Counted from the stretch's first letter, positions 17,649 to 26,721 are shown. The stretch is 64,000 nucleotides of DNA from JBCBGF01 sp038526915 (GCA_038526915.1 JBCBGF010000005.1:163334-227333); one strand, 5' to 3'. The notes: a model not told the origin generated them from the letters alone. Program-made: numbers and translations.

Positions 17649-18389
17649 ATGGCTGACTATCAGACGGTTCGGACTCAGGGTATCGCCCAGCCGACCGCCG
17701 CGATTGATGAGGGTCTTCGGGCCCATATGAGCAAGGTGTACGGCACCATGTCGGTGGGCATGCTGGTCACCGCTGGTGTATCTTGGGCGGTGGGCACAAG
17801 CCCCGCGCTCTTGTCGATCTTCCGGGATCCGGTGACGCTGTCGCCGAACATCCTGGGCTGGATCGCGATGTTCGCGCCGCTCATCATGGTGTTTGCCTTC
17901 GGCGCAGCCATCAACCGGCTGTCGGCCGCTGGCGCGCAGACGTTCTTTTACGTCTTCGCCGCCGTCATGGGCCTGTCGATCGCATGGATCTTTGCGGCCT
18001 TCACCGGCCTCTCGATCGCGCAGACGTTCCTCGTGACCTCGATTGCCTTCGCGTCGCTCAGCCTTTGGGGCTACACGACGAAGAAGGACATCTCGGGGTG
18101 GGGATCGTTCCTGATCATGGGCGTTGTTGGTCTGATCGTTGCATCGATCATCAACATCTTCCTCGGCTCGCCGGCGATTGCCTTCGCCGTGTCGATCATC
18201 GGCCTGCTCATCTTTGCAGCGCTGACGGCCTATGACACGCAGCGGATCAAGAACGAGTACGTGCAGCATGCACATGCGATGGATCAGGAGTGGCTGGATA
18301 AGAGCGCTATCATGGGCGCCCTGAGCCTTTATATCAACTTCATCAACATGTTCATGTTCCTGCTCCAGTTCCTGGGCAATCGCGAATAA
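17649..18389 (+). CDS. Bax inhibitor-1/YccA family membrane protein
   Basis: 246 residues from the ATG at 17649, which follows TTGGAGG. About seven hydrophobic helices and the late segment ALTAYDTQRIKNEY, including the conserved aspartate of the BI-1 calcium-leak site, identify the family. Bacterial members (such as YetJ) are pH-sensitive calcium leak channels; YccA binds FtsH. The final helix holds LSLYINFINMFMFLLQFLG. It is followed by a strong intrinsic terminator. It is likely a single-gene unit. Confidence 0.92.
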   Translation: MADYQTVRTQGIAQPTAAIDEGLRAHMSKVYGTMSVGMLVTAGVSWAVGTSPALLSIFRDPVTLSPNILGWIAMFAPLIMVFAFGAAINRLSAAGAQTFFYVFAAVMGLSIAWIFAAFTGLSIAQTFLVTSIAFASLSLWGYTTKKDISGWGSFLIMGVVGLIVASIINIFLGSPAIAFAVSIIGLLIFAALTAYDTQRIKNEYVQHAHAMDQEWLDKSAIMGALSLYINFINMFMFLLQFLGNRE

Positions 18390-18418
18390 CGCGATCGGAA
18401 CAGACCCAAGCAATACCG

Positions 18419-18448
18419 GGGCCAGCGGAAACGCTGGCCCTTTTCTTT
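18419..18448 (+). terminator. Intrinsic terminator after the Bax inhibitor-1 gene
   Basis: A perfect 9-bp stem GGGCCAGCG / CGCTGGCCC with a GAAA tetraloop is followed by TTTTCTTT. This is a textbook rho-independent terminator. Confidence 0.92.
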
Positions 18449-18691
18449 GCTGCTTTGTTTCGCGTTTATCCACAGGATCCGCCCCGAAACCGAAAAATTT
18501 AGGCAAGATTGCCCCATTTCTCATCCGGCTGCTTGTCGTTGCACCTGAGTGAGAGGTATTGTGCCTCATTGCTGTAATCGGCGCAGCGTCGAGATGCTGG
18601 TCTGGGTCCACTATCTCATCACACGCGGCGCCGGCTTGGGATCAACGCGATACCAACTTGTTGCCTGGTAAGCGTTGAAGTGTGTGGGGGC
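18449..18691. other. Intergenic region upstream of the glycan-type operon
   Basis: With the terminator just before it, this makes a gap of about 300 bases without a gene. It must contain the promoter of the five-gene run that starts at 18692. I see no clear -35/-10 pair and no strong inverted repeat. Confidence 0.5.
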
Positions 18692-19942
18692 ATGACGAAA
18701 AAGCTGCCGAACGCTGCGGAAAACCGCGCGGATGTTCAAGACGCCCTTGGGGCGATCAGCTGGGACAAGCGCATGGCCGATGCGCGGGCCCGGCGTGCCA
18801 AGGTATTGGCATCGCGTGCGCCACAAAACGTCGCGAATGAAGCGGGCGCTGCCGCGGCCCAGGGCCAAAGTGCTGCGCTGGACACGAACGATCCATCCCT
18901 GATGGACGCCCCGCCGGACTGGATGACAGACGGCGTCGACACCCGCGAACACAACCCCAGCGGCCCACCGCCGGTCATGACGCATTTCCCGCGCGCCGAA
19001 GTGGAAGAAGATCCGTTTGCCGCGCCAAAGCGGGCCCGCCGCGTCGCCGTCGTGGGCTACGTTGCGGGGGCCTTTGCCTTCGGGATCGTCGCAGCCTTGG
19101 CGCTCCTGGCGTTAACGCGTGTGCCAACGCCAGAGACCTTGCTGGCAACGCCGACAGTCGCGCCCACAGCGCCGCAAGCGCCAAGTACTGAGCCCGTTGC
19201 GCCGACCTCAGTTGCGACCGACACCGCCGGCGTGGCCGTGCCCGCGCCGGTGCAGGGCCTGCCTGCCGCCGCCCCGGGCCCCGTTGACCGCAGCGCCATC
19301 GCCCCTGAAGGTTCTACTGCCGCTACGCGCGATCCGGATGTGGAAGTGCCACCTCTGACAGCCGCTCTTGCCGCCAGCGTTCCGCAGCTCGCGCCGGCAT
19401 CGTCTTTCGGAGTGCCGGAGATGCTTCTGGCCAGTCGGACCTTTCCGACAGAGACGGTGATGCAAACCCCGCTGACACCACCCACGCTGGATACGACCCC
19501 GCCTGTTCTAGACGTGTCGCTGCCGCCCAGCGAACAAACATGGGCCCCGCGTGGCCTGGCCATCGCGACCGAACGTGACTACCGCGTGGTCCTGACCGCC
19601 AACCAATCGATGAGCGACGGCCGCCTGCAAGGCTTCGTCGAAGCCGCGGAAGCCACCGGTATGCCGCTCGCCGCGACACAGCGCGTGGGCTTCACCATCA
19701 GCCGCGATCAGGTGCGCTATTTCCACACCGATGATGTGGCGGCAGCGGGCCTGTTGGCCGATGCCCTTGGCGCCGAGATCCGCGACTTTACACAATTCAG
19801 CCCCAAGCCACCGCTTGGAACCGTGGAAATCTATCTGTCCAACACCACTGATGCGCCGCCCGTGATCGATTCAGCCGAAGCTGAACGCGAACGGCTGCAA
19901 CAGCGGCTGGTCGACAGCCTGCAACGCGGCGATCATCTGTGA
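18692..19942 (+). CDS. Single-pass membrane protein with Pro/Ala linker and LytR_C-like C-terminus
   Basis: 416 residues from the ATG at 18692 (a GTG lies four codons upstream). The N-terminal 115 residues are soluble and charged, one transmembrane helix follows (about 118-143, VVGYVAGAFAFGIVAALALL), then about 180 residues of Ala/Pro/Thr-rich linker. The last 110 residues form a compact domain (from about YRVVLTANQSMSDGRL to LGTVEIYLS) whose pattern, including VRYFHTDDVAAAGLLADALG, resembles LytR C-terminal domains. By topology the C-terminal domain would be periplasmic. I do not recognise the family; a role in envelope glycan handling is inferred from the downstream genes. Confidence 0.72.
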   Translation: MTKKLPNAAENRADVQDALGAISWDKRMADARARRAKVLASRAPQNVANEAGAAAAQGQSAALDTNDPSLMDAPPDWMTDGVDTREHNPSGPPPVMTHFPRAEVEEDPFAAPKRARRVAVVGYVAGAFAFGIVAALALLALTRVPTPETLLATPTVAPTAPQAPSTEPVAPTSVATDTAGVAVPAPVQGLPAAAPGPVDRSAIAPEGSTAATRDPDVEVPPLTAALAASVPQLAPASSFGVPEMLLASRTFPTETVMQTPLTPPTLDTTPPVLDVSLPPSEQTWAPRGLAIATERDYRVVLTANQSMSDGRLQGFVEAAEATGMPLAATQRVGFTISRDQVRYFHTDDVAAAGLLADALGAEIRDFTQFSPKPPLGTVEIYLSNTTDAPPVIDSAEAERERLQQRLVDSLQRGDHL

Positions 19943-19972
19943 TCCGCGCGTCATGAGTACAAAGGTTCTGCC

Positions 19973-20290
19973 ATGCCCAATCCCCGCCTGATCGCTGTCA
20001 TCACAGCCCTGGCCTTTCTGTCGAATACCACGGCCGCGCGCGCAGCCTTTTCGATCGAAGAGCTGTTGGAGATCGAACGCCTGGTGATGAGCCGGGATTG
20101 CGGTGCGCTGCGTGTCTATCTCTCGGTGAACCCGTCGCTCACCGAAGGCAGCGATCCGCTGGCGCGCGAGCTGCGCAACTTCGTGACGGAAGTGGACTCC
20201 GGCTCACTCATCCAGTGTCTGGCAGCCCCGGAAGAAGTCATCGCCACGCGCGAAGGCGACATTTCCGACACGCTTACGTCAATTTACTGA
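19973..20290 (+). CDS. Small secreted protein of unknown function
   Basis: 105 residues. A signal peptide is clear (MPNPRLIAVITALAFLSNTT, then ARA as likely cleavage site). The mature part is mostly helical, with two cysteines (SRDCGAL and LIQCLAA) that could form one disulfide in the periplasm. The ATG follows AAAGG. It lies 30 bases after the membrane protein gene and 25 before the first glycosyltransferase-like gene, so it is probably part of the same operon. Family not recognised. Confidence 0.7.
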   Translation: MPNPRLIAVITALAFLSNTTAARAAFSIEELLEIERLVMSRDCGALRVYLSVNPSLTEGSDPLARELRNFVTEVDSGSLIQCLAAPEEVIATREGDISDTLTSIY

Positions 20291-20315
20291 GCCTTTTTGC
20301 GGGCATGACCGGTCC

Positions 20316-21371
20316 ATGACCCCTGCCCGCCCCCGCATCGCCTACGTCATTGAGCCCCGCTTTCCCGGCGGCACATCCTCGGCTGTGGCCCAGGAACTGG
20401 CCGTTGCGGTCACCATGGGCGATGTTCAGGTGCATGCCATCAGCTCGGCCATGTTTCCGGGCCGCGAAGTGGCCCCGATCCTTGAAAAAGCGCTGGATCG
20501 TTTGGGGCTATCGCTCATCTGGGAGGCGCCCAAGATCGCAGCCGACACCGTAATCCTTCACAACCCGTCTTTCCTGAAGTTCAACGAGACGCTGCCGACA
20601 CAAATCGTGGCGCGAACCCTTCTGGTCGTGACGCACGAAAACTTCCTGCGGCCAGGCGGATCGGACTCGTTTGATGTCAGCACATGTCTGTCCCTGATCG
20701 ACGGAGCAAGCCTGGCCCTGACCAAGGCGCTTGCGCCAATCTCAGCCCACAACCGCGATACTGTCGAACGCTGGCTATCGCAGCACGGGCCAACGCGTTG
20801 GTCGGTTTGGCCGGAAGACTGGCACAACATTTGCGATTTCACTTTCAAGGCGCCGACCGCGACACCCGCCGACCGGCGCGGCCGTCACTCGCGACCGGGC
20901 TTTGAGAAGTTTCCGTCGCTTCCCGTGCTAGACATATGCTTCCCGGCCACCGCAGAGGCCAATGTGCTGCTGGGCGCGGACATGTTGATCGCGGAAGAGC
21001 CAAATAGGCCGCACTGGACGCTCATTCCGTTTCAGGGCGTTGAAGTCGAACAGTATTTCGAGATGATCGATTTCATGGTCTATTTCACCGGCCCCACCTG
21101 GCGCGAAAGCTTTGGGCGTGTCCTCGCGGAAGGGGTTGCGGCGGGGAAGATCGTTATCTCCGACCCCGACACAGCGGCAACCTTTGGCGGGGCCGTCATC
21201 GGAGCGAAGCCCCGCGACGTTGATGGGCTGATCACCGCATATATCAGCGACCCCGCCCGTTATCAGCGCGATGTCAGAGCTGCACAGGAGCGCCTCTCCC
21301 AATTCTCGCGCGACGCATTCCAAGCCGTTATGGCCAACGCCCTCGTCACGGACGCTCGGGGGGCGGCATGA
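20316..21371 (+). CDS. GT-B type glycosyltransferase-like protein
   Basis: 351 residues. The N-terminus (IAYVIEPRFPGGTSSAVAQE) carries the glycine-rich acceptor-side loop of GT-B enzymes. The C-terminal half has YFTGPTWRESFGRVLAEGVA, the place where GT4-type enzymes keep the nucleotide-sugar E-x7-E site, then AAGKIVISDPDTAATFGG. It would act at the cytoplasmic face of the membrane. No signal or transmembrane segment is seen. Its last four bases overlap the next gene as ATGA. The acceptor and sugar are unknown. Confidence 0.75.
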   Translation: MTPARPRIAYVIEPRFPGGTSSAVAQELAVAVTMGDVQVHAISSAMFPGREVAPILEKALDRLGLSLIWEAPKIAADTVILHNPSFLKFNETLPTQIVARTLLVVTHENFLRPGGSDSFDVSTCLSLIDGASLALTKALAPISAHNRDTVERWLSQHGPTRWSVWPEDWHNICDFTFKAPTATPADRRGRHSRPGFEKFPSLPVLDICFPATAEANVLLGADMLIAEEPNRPHWTLIPFQGVEVEQYFEMIDFMVYFTGPTWRESFGRVLAEGVAAGKIVISDPDTAATFGGAVIGAKPRDVDGLITAYISDPARYQRDVRAAQERLSQFSRDAFQAVMANALVTDARGAA

Positions 21372-23422
21372 TCCTGATCGACGCGGGTCGCCGGGATGCG
21401 CGCAGCTATGACGCGCGCCTGATGTTTGCAACCCAGCTTGCGGCACATGGCTATGAAGTAGGCATCGACGACAGCACACAGCCCGAAACGAGCGAGCGTA
21501 CCCAGACCTATGATGCCGCCCCATTTCTGACCACCGTCAGCGACATCACCCTGCGGGGTGTTCTGGTCATCGGGGCCGACGAGATCTCGGACGACACGAT
21601 CAAGACCTTGCGCACCTACCCGCTGGACAAGACCAGCATCGTCGCGGGCGTCGGGCGCTTTGCCTCGCACCAGGCGATGCTCGGGGCACAGACACGACTG
21701 GCCTATGCGCTTGGGCACGAACCGGTGATTGCGGATCTGACCCAGTTTCAGCCCGCCCCGCTTTCGGTCACCGCGATATCGCCGCTGCTCGCCTCGGACC
21801 CGGGGCCTGTCCCGGATCACACCGGGCTTCCGCGCGTATTCATCTACCTGCCCAGCGAAACACTGGAAGATCCGCAAACGCTGCCCCTCCTTGCCGCGAT
21901 CAGCAATATGCCGGGGTTCCGCAGTAGCATAATATGCAGCGGCGCGGACAAGGATCAGATCAAGTCCTCGAAATACGCCAGCCTGTCGGTCTTTGCCTAT
22001 TCCGAGATCTCGCCATCCGCCTTGGCAGGCCACGCCGATATCGCGGCGTTCTTTGGCCACGGTGTGCCCGGCGAACGCATGGCGGCCATGGCGTTGGACA
22101 TGATGGCCGCCGGCAAGATCGTGTTGGATTGTACCGACACAGCCGCCTTCGCCACCACAGGTGCACCCGCGCTGCGCGGCCCGCAAATCGTCGGCGCGCT
22201 GCCGCCGTACCTGGAACAAACCGTCCTGCCGAACCGGGGCGAGATCGCACGAACCGGCCTCAGCAACACCTGGCTGCGCAATCAATCCGTGACGAAACTG
22301 GCCGAGACGCTAAAGCTGCCGCGCACGCCCCCGCGGGCGGCGCAGGCCACGGCACCCCGCGCGGTGTTCGTGCCGACCAACGGGAACGGCTTGGGCCATG
22401 CACAGCGATGCGCGCAGATCGCAGGCGCCATGGCCGCCCCGGACCGCGCCACCTTCCTCGCCTTTCCCAGCTGCGTCGAGATGCTGCGGCGGCGCGGATT
22501 TTCAACCGTGCCTCTGGTATCGGCAAGCCATGAGCACGAAGCCGACTACAGCAACGATGTCGTCAACTACCTGCGCCATCGGCGGACTGTGCAAAGCGGT
22601 GACCACCTGGTGTTCGATGGCGGTTACGTGTTCGACTCCATCTTCCGCACGGTGATCGAAAAGCGTCTCAGCGCGACATGGATCCGTCGCGGCCTGTGGC
22701 GGCCAGGCCAGATCGGCCAGACGCAACTGGACCGGGAAAAGGTGTTCTCTCAGGTCATCGTGCCCGAAGAAGCCTTTCCAGAGCTCAACGCCGACTATTC
22801 CTTCGGCGACCATATCCACCGGGTCGGGCCCGTTGTTCAAACCGGTGGCGAGATCGACCCTGCCGACATCCGCGCCCGGTTGAGCAGCGTCCTCGGTATC
22901 GACTTCGACGAACTTGTGGTCACCGCACTCGGCGGCGGAGTTGCCGCTGATCGCACCCCTCAGATCCAGCGCCTTTGCGCCACTTTGGATCGCCGCGCAT
23001 CGTGTCTTCATCTGGTGATCGCCTGGCCAAACGGGCGCGTCGCCTCAGGGCTTCAGGGCTGGTCCCGAACACGTGTGGCGACAACCCGCGATGCCCTGAC
23101 GCTGTGCCGCGCCGCGGATCTGGTTGTGTCGGCGGCAGGCTACAACGCCTTCCACGAAGTCCTTTATCACGCCGTCCCGACGATCTTTGTCCCGCAAATC
23201 GCGCCTTATATGGACGATCAGGAACGCCGCGCCCGCGCCGCCTCCGACCGCGACCTTGCCGTCACCGTTCTGCCGCATGAGCTGATGGTGCTTGATCGCG
23301 AAGTACATGCAGCACTCGATCAGGAACGCCGGGGGGAAATGCTGGCCCGCCTCCAAGCGGCAGAGTTGCCAGAGCGCGGAACCCGGCACGCAGCGGCGCT
23401 CATTGAGGAGCAGGTGTCATGA
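21368..23422 (+). CDS. Two-part glycosyltransferase-like protein with MurG-like C-terminal half
   Basis: 684 residues. The first about 325 residues look like a degenerate GT-B unit: the segment AAFFGHGVPGERMAAMALDM then AAGKIVLDCTDTAAF parallels the active-site region of the gene upstream, but one acidic position is lost. The second half (about 330-684) starts VFVPTNGNGLGHAQRC, the GHxxR-type loop of MurG/Alg14-like transferases, and ends with the donor-site segment LVVSAAGYNAFHEVLYHAVP and FVPQIAPYMDDQERRA. This suggests a nucleotide-sugar transferase. It is coupled by ATGA overlaps to the genes on both sides. Confidence 0.75.
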   Translation: MILIDAGRRDARSYDARLMFATQLAAHGYEVGIDDSTQPETSERTQTYDAAPFLTTVSDITLRGVLVIGADEISDDTIKTLRTYPLDKTSIVAGVGRFASHQAMLGAQTRLAYALGHEPVIADLTQFQPAPLSVTAISPLLASDPGPVPDHTGLPRVFIYLPSETLEDPQTLPLLAAISNMPGFRSSIICSGADKDQIKSSKYASLSVFAYSEISPSALAGHADIAAFFGHGVPGERMAAMALDMMAAGKIVLDCTDTAAFATTGAPALRGPQIVGALPPYLEQTVLPNRGEIARTGLSNTWLRNQSVTKLAETLKLPRTPPRAAQATAPRAVFVPTNGNGLGHAQRCAQIAGAMAAPDRATFLAFPSCVEMLRRRGFSTVPLVSASHEHEADYSNDVVNYLRHRRTVQSGDHLVFDGGYVFDSIFRTVIEKRLSATWIRRGLWRPGQIGQTQLDREKVFSQVIVPEEAFPELNADYSFGDHIHRVGPVVQTGGEIDPADIRARLSSVLGIDFDELVVTALGGGVAADRTPQIQRLCATLDRRASCLHLVIAWPNGRVASGLQGWSRTRVATTRDALTLCRAADLVVSAAGYNAFHEVLYHAVPTIFVPQIAPYMDDQERRARAASDRDLAVTVLPHELMVLDREVHAALDQERRGEMLARLQAAELPERGTRHAAALIEEQVS

Positions 23423-23856
23423 CGCCCGAAGACGACTGGCCATCGATCATCGCGCGCATCACCCCAAATGCGCCCGTCGACCTCGACAAGGCGTTGGGTG
23501 TCGCCGGTGACGTCGACGCCGCCGCCCCGCCCGCAACCCAAGTGACCCGCCCGCCATCGGCTCGGCTCTGGGCCCGGCGCGATCCAAAGGCGTCCTATCT
23601 GGGCATCCGCGTCCGGCAGCCCGCCGACAACACCGCCCAACTCGCGGCCCAGCTCGCGGCAGCGGCCATCGAGCGCGCCGTTATCCCGATTATCCTGTCG
23701 TACTGCGAACGCAGCGGGTTTGAGCGGTTCGGCTTTCGCGTGGAACGTGTTCTGGGGGAAAGTGACGAGGCGGAAATGGCCATGGAAACCGAACTGGCAC
23801 GGTTCTGGGATCTTGCCATCGTCATCGATCTTGAGGATGTGGCCAACCTCGGATGA
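23419..23856 (+). CDS. Conserved-looking protein of unknown function, last gene of glycan-type operon
   Basis: 145 residues. An N-terminal disordered Pro/Ala stretch (to about residue 48) precedes a mixed alpha/beta part with AQLAAQLAAAAIERAVIPII, FERFGFRVERV and an acidic end (FWDLAIVIDLEDVANLG). No signal or transmembrane helix. The ATG overlaps the stop of the transferase as ATGA, so it probably acts with it. I do not recognise the family. It ends six bases before the convergent GNAT gene. Confidence 0.65.
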   Translation: MTPEDDWPSIIARITPNAPVDLDKALGVAGDVDAAAPPATQVTRPPSARLWARRDPKASYLGIRVRQPADNTAQLAAQLAAAAIERAVIPIILSYCERSGFERFGFRVERVLGESDEAEMAMETELARFWDLAIVIDLEDVANLG

Positions 23857-23862
23857 TGCGCC

Positions 23863-24357
23863 TTACAGGCTGCGCTGCATCCGGATCGTCGGGAAATCGA
23901 TCCCCGGGCGCAGACCGACAGTGATCTCGCCCAGCGTCTCAAAGCCCATCGCGTCGTAAAACGGTCGCGCGGTCCGTGTCGCCAGACAGTCCAAACGCTT
24001 GATCCCGGCCCGCCGCGCTTCGGAGATGATGCCCATCATGATCCGCCGCGCGATACCGCGACGCAGGTGCCGGTAGTCGGTGACGATGTGACGAACATCA
24101 GCCATCTCGACGCTCTTGACCGATCTCGTCCACCCACCGCCACCAATGATCTCATCAACGGGCGTCACCGCGAGGTAATAGGTGCCACTGGAGATCAGCG
24201 ACGGGTTAGCACGAGAGATGATGGGAACGGCCGTCACTTGCACAGAGGGTGGGTAATCCGCTTTTAACAGGCGGGAATAGCTGTCTGACAAAAGCCGGTC
24301 GATCGCTGATACATCGGCAGCTGTGCTGGTACGAAGAGTAACGACCTGGCTTTCCAT
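23863..24357 (-). CDS. GNAT-family N-acetyltransferase
   Basis: 164 residues from the ATG at 24357 (MESQVVTLRTST); a GTG at 24375 is an alternative and neither has a good ribosome site. The acetyl-CoA loop is DYRHLRRGIARRIMMGIISE, with Arg/Gly spacing of the Q/RxxGxG/A motif, followed by DCLATRTARPFYDAMGFETL, the typical motif B. The acyl acceptor is unknown. It converges on the glycan-type operon. Confidence 0.85.
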   Translation of the reverse strand: MESQVVTLRTSTAADVSAIDRLLSDSYSRLLKADYPPSVQVTAVPIISRANPSLISSGTYYLAVTPVDEIIGGGGWTRSVKSVEMADVRHIVTDYRHLRRGIARRIMMGIISEARRAGIKRLDCLATRTARPFYDAMGFETLGEITVGLRPGIDFPTIRMQRSL

Positions 24358-24471
24358 GACGTGCAAGTAGCCCACCGATGCAGCAGGGAAAGGGCTGACG
24401 CATGCAATTTTGTGAATGCATCTTGGAAAGATCAGAATTCCTGAATGTTTTCAGGCAAGGAAATCTGACCC

Positions 24472-24511
24472 GGGAAAACGAAAACGGGCGCCGAACCACT
24501 GTCCGGCGCCC
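24472..24511 (-). terminator. Intrinsic terminator after rpmG
   Basis: On the minus strand the near-perfect stem GGGCGCCGGA / TTCGGCGCCC is followed by GTTTTCGTTTTCC. It begins about 28 bases after the rpmG stop. Confidence 0.85.
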
Positions 24512-24538
24512 TATCTGATAAAGCTGACAAGCCTCAGC

Positions 24539-24706
24539 TTACTTGATCTTGCCTTCTTTGTATTCGACGTGCTTGCGCGCGACGGGATCGTACTTCCGCA
24601 CGACCATTTTTTCCGTCATCGTCCGGGCATTCTTTTTGGTCACATAAAAGTGGCCCGTGTCAGCCGTCGAATTCAGGCGGATCTTGATAGTCGTCGGTTT
24701 CGCCAT
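24539..24706 (-). CDS. rpmG: 50S ribosomal protein L33
   Basis: 55 residues, the normal length, with MAKPTTIKIRLNSTADTGHF and the VVRKYDPVARKHVEYKEGK end. The ATG at 24706 follows GAGGAGTTAGG; the frame continues upstream but homologues start here. No zinc cysteines are present, so it is the C-minus form. It is part of the large ribosomal subunit near the E site and has its own terminator. Confidence 0.95.
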   Translation of the reverse strand: MAKPTTIKIRLNSTADTGHFYVTKKNARTMTEKMVVRKYDPVARKHVEYKEGKIK

Positions 24707-24813
24707 CGTTCCTAACTCCTCGCGCGCGGGCAACCAGTCACAACTGACCACCCGGAAATCCGTGAAGCCCGCGTTGTAACGTGGCCCCGACGCCTGTCAA
24801 CCGCGAATCCGCC

Positions 24814-25518
24814 CTAGCCGATGCCCATCGATTGATGCACCCGCGCGCGTGTTTCGTCGCTCAGACCCAGCGCCGTCGCCAGTCCGTCAAGATAATTGAC
24901 TTCCGACTGTGTATCGACCTTCACCGTCATCAGTGACATCGCATAAACCTGCGCCTTCATCGCCTCGCTCGTGTCATTGGCCAACGCGTTGACATCGATC
25001 GGCGCGGCCAGTTCCGCCTCAACAAAGGCTTTCTGTTCCGCGTCGAGATCGCCCAGATGTTCCAAAATCTTCTCTCGCTCGCCTGCGTCGATCTCGCCAT
25101 CGGCCTTGGCCGCCTGGATCATCGCGCGGATCATCAGCTTGGCGTTTTCCTCCATGCTGTCGGTCGTGTTCGAATTGCCGGTGAGCGCATCCATCATCTG
25201 GCCTGCCTGGCTCGCACCCGCCGCAGCGGATCCACCCAGCGCGGCCATCAGCCCGCCCATGCCGGCAGCAGCGGTATCAGAGGCCTGACCAGCGGCACCC
25301 GTCCACTGTTCCACCATGGATTTCAGGCCATCCGCACCGCCCGGCACGCCCATCTTCTCCATCATATCGCCCATCTGATCGGTCATGCCCGCAAGTGCGG
25401 GATTGTCCTTCATGGCGTTCTGCACGCCCGCCATGCCGCCCATTTCCTTGAATTTGTCATACCCTTTTGAGGCGGCGAACCCGACGGCCAGCGTGGCCAG
25501 TGTTCTCACAAAGCTCAT
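24814..25518 (-). CDS. DUF533 / TerB-like protein
   Basis: 234 residues from the ATG at 25518 (MSFVRTLATLAVGFAASKGY), preceded by GGAGAGGG. An N-terminal hydrophobic segment, a Gly/Ala/Met-rich middle and a C-terminal helical TerB-like domain (about 130-230) with MIRAMIQAAKADGEIDAGER, the DGxID-type acidic motif that opens TerB domains. TerB proteins are linked to tellurite/stress systems and bind calcium; the role of this version (YebE/DUF533 type) is unknown. It is transcribed after RNase P RNA on the same strand. Confidence 0.82.
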   Translation of the reverse strand: MSFVRTLATLAVGFAASKGYDKFKEMGGMAGVQNAMKDNPALAGMTDQMGDMMEKMGVPGGADGLKSMVEQWTGAAGQASDTAAAGMGGLMAALGGSAAAGASQAGQMMDALTGNSNTTDSMEENAKLMIRAMIQAAKADGEIDAGEREKILEHLGDLDAEQKAFVEAELAAPIDVNALANDTSEAMKAQVYAMSLMTVKVDTQSEVNYLDGLATALGLSDETRARVHQSMGIG

Positions 25519-25626
25519 TTTATCTGTTCCCTCTCCTGCTACCAGACACGGGGGCGACCCTAACAGGTTTCGGTTCACCACAGACGGGGAATACCGTCGC
25601 AGCCGCAACCTTGGGCGGAAAGGCAC

Positions 25627-25978
25627 GCGCGGATGGCCTGTAAGCCGGATTCTGTCGGGGATGACCATTCCTCTAGACGCATCGTTGCCGATACGCTCAA
25701 GCTGCCAACCCGGACCCCTGGGTCAAAGCCGCCCATCGCGGGGTCCCTATTTGGCATTGCTCCCGGTGGGGCTTGCCGTGCCGGTCCTGTTGCCAGTCCC
25801 GCGGTGGGCTCTTACCCCACCGTTTCACCCTTACCCCACGGATGGGGCGGTCTGATCTCTGTGGCGCTTTCCCTCGGGTTGCCCCGGCCGGGGGTTACCC
25901 GGCACCGTTGCTTTGTGGAGTCCGGACTTTCCTCTCCCACCCCGTGCAGGGCGGCAGCGGCCATCCAGCCATCCGCGC
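25627..25978 (-). ncRNA. rnpB: RNase P RNA, class A
   Basis: On the minus strand the conserved 5' core GAGGAAAGTCCGGACTCC is followed by the GGTAACCCCC region, then GGGTAAGGGTGAAACGGTG and AGAGGAATGGTCATC, and the 3' core GACAGAATCCGGCTTACAGG. Helix P1 is seen directly: GCGCGGATGGC at the 5' end pairs perfectly with GCCATCCGCGC at the 3' end, which fixes both limits to within a few bases. It is the catalytic subunit that cuts 5' leaders from pre-tRNA. It begins about 10 bases after the amidase stop. Confidence 0.96.
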
Positions 25979-25988
25979 AAGCGTTGCA

Positions 25989-26663
25989 CTAAGTGCTGCC
26001 CGCCTCCCGGTCAACGCCGAAGCGCGCGGCAAGATCGGCGGCTAGCGCGGCATCGGCTGGGTCAACCGGCCCCGATGCGCCGGGCCGAAACCGCAAACGG
26101 AAGGCCGCAAGCACAGCGTCTTCCCCCGCATCCACGGGATAGCCAAACCGCACAGCGTCCTCAAAAAAAGCGCCCGGCTCCGCACCCCGCGGCCAGACCG
26201 ACCGCCCAGCCTTAGCCAAGCGGCGCCAATCAAACCGGCGGCCCGGATCGCCCTTGCGCGCAGGGGCCATGTCGGAATGCCCAATCACCGCCTCAGGCCC
26301 CAACCCATACCGAACCAGAATATCATCCAGCAGCCGCTCCAGCGCCGCCATTTGCACCTCCGCAAAGGGCGAGGCCCCGTCATTGGCCAGCTCGATCCCG
26401 ATCGAGGCCGAGTTTACATCCCGACACCCCTGCCACGCCCCTGCCCCGGCGTGCCAGGCCCGTTTCTTCTCGGCCACCAGCGTGCAAAGCTCGCCATCCT
26501 CCGCAATCAGGTAATGCGCCGATACCTCAGCCACAGGATCGCACAGGCGCTCAATCGCGGCCTCCGCACTGTCCATCGCGGTGTAATGCAAGACCACCAA
26601 CGACACCGCCGCCCCGTCCCGCCGGTCACCGTAATTCGGCGACGGATGGGTCAGCGCGGCCAT
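25989..26663 (-). CDS. N-acetylmuramoyl-L-alanine amidase (Amidase_2 / AmpD type)
   Basis: 224 residues from the ATG at 26663, preceded by AGAAGAAGTG. Zinc-site residues are in SLVVLHYTAM, SAHYLIAEDG and AVIGHSDMAPARKGDPG, which also holds the K/R-x-D-P-G signature. No signal peptide is seen, so a cytoplasmic AmpD-like role in recycling anhydro-muropeptides is likelier than septal cleavage. The N-terminus SPNYGDRR is usual for the alphaproteobacterial form. Its stop lies just before the RNase P RNA. Confidence 0.88.
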   Translation of the reverse strand: MAALTHPSPNYGDRRDGAAVSLVVLHYTAMDSAEAAIERLCDPVAEVSAHYLIAEDGELCTLVAEKKRAWHAGAGAWQGCRDVNSASIGIELANDGASPFAEVQMAALERLLDDILVRYGLGPEAVIGHSDMAPARKGDPGRRFDWRRLAKAGRSVWPRGAEPGAFFEDAVRFGYPVDAGEDAVLAAFRLRFRPGASGPVDPADAALAADLAARFGVDREAGST

Positions 26664-26721
26664 CACTTCTTCTTGTTCCAAATACGCCCGCCGGAGGCGA
26701 TCCTGCCCGCGCGGTCTGGTC

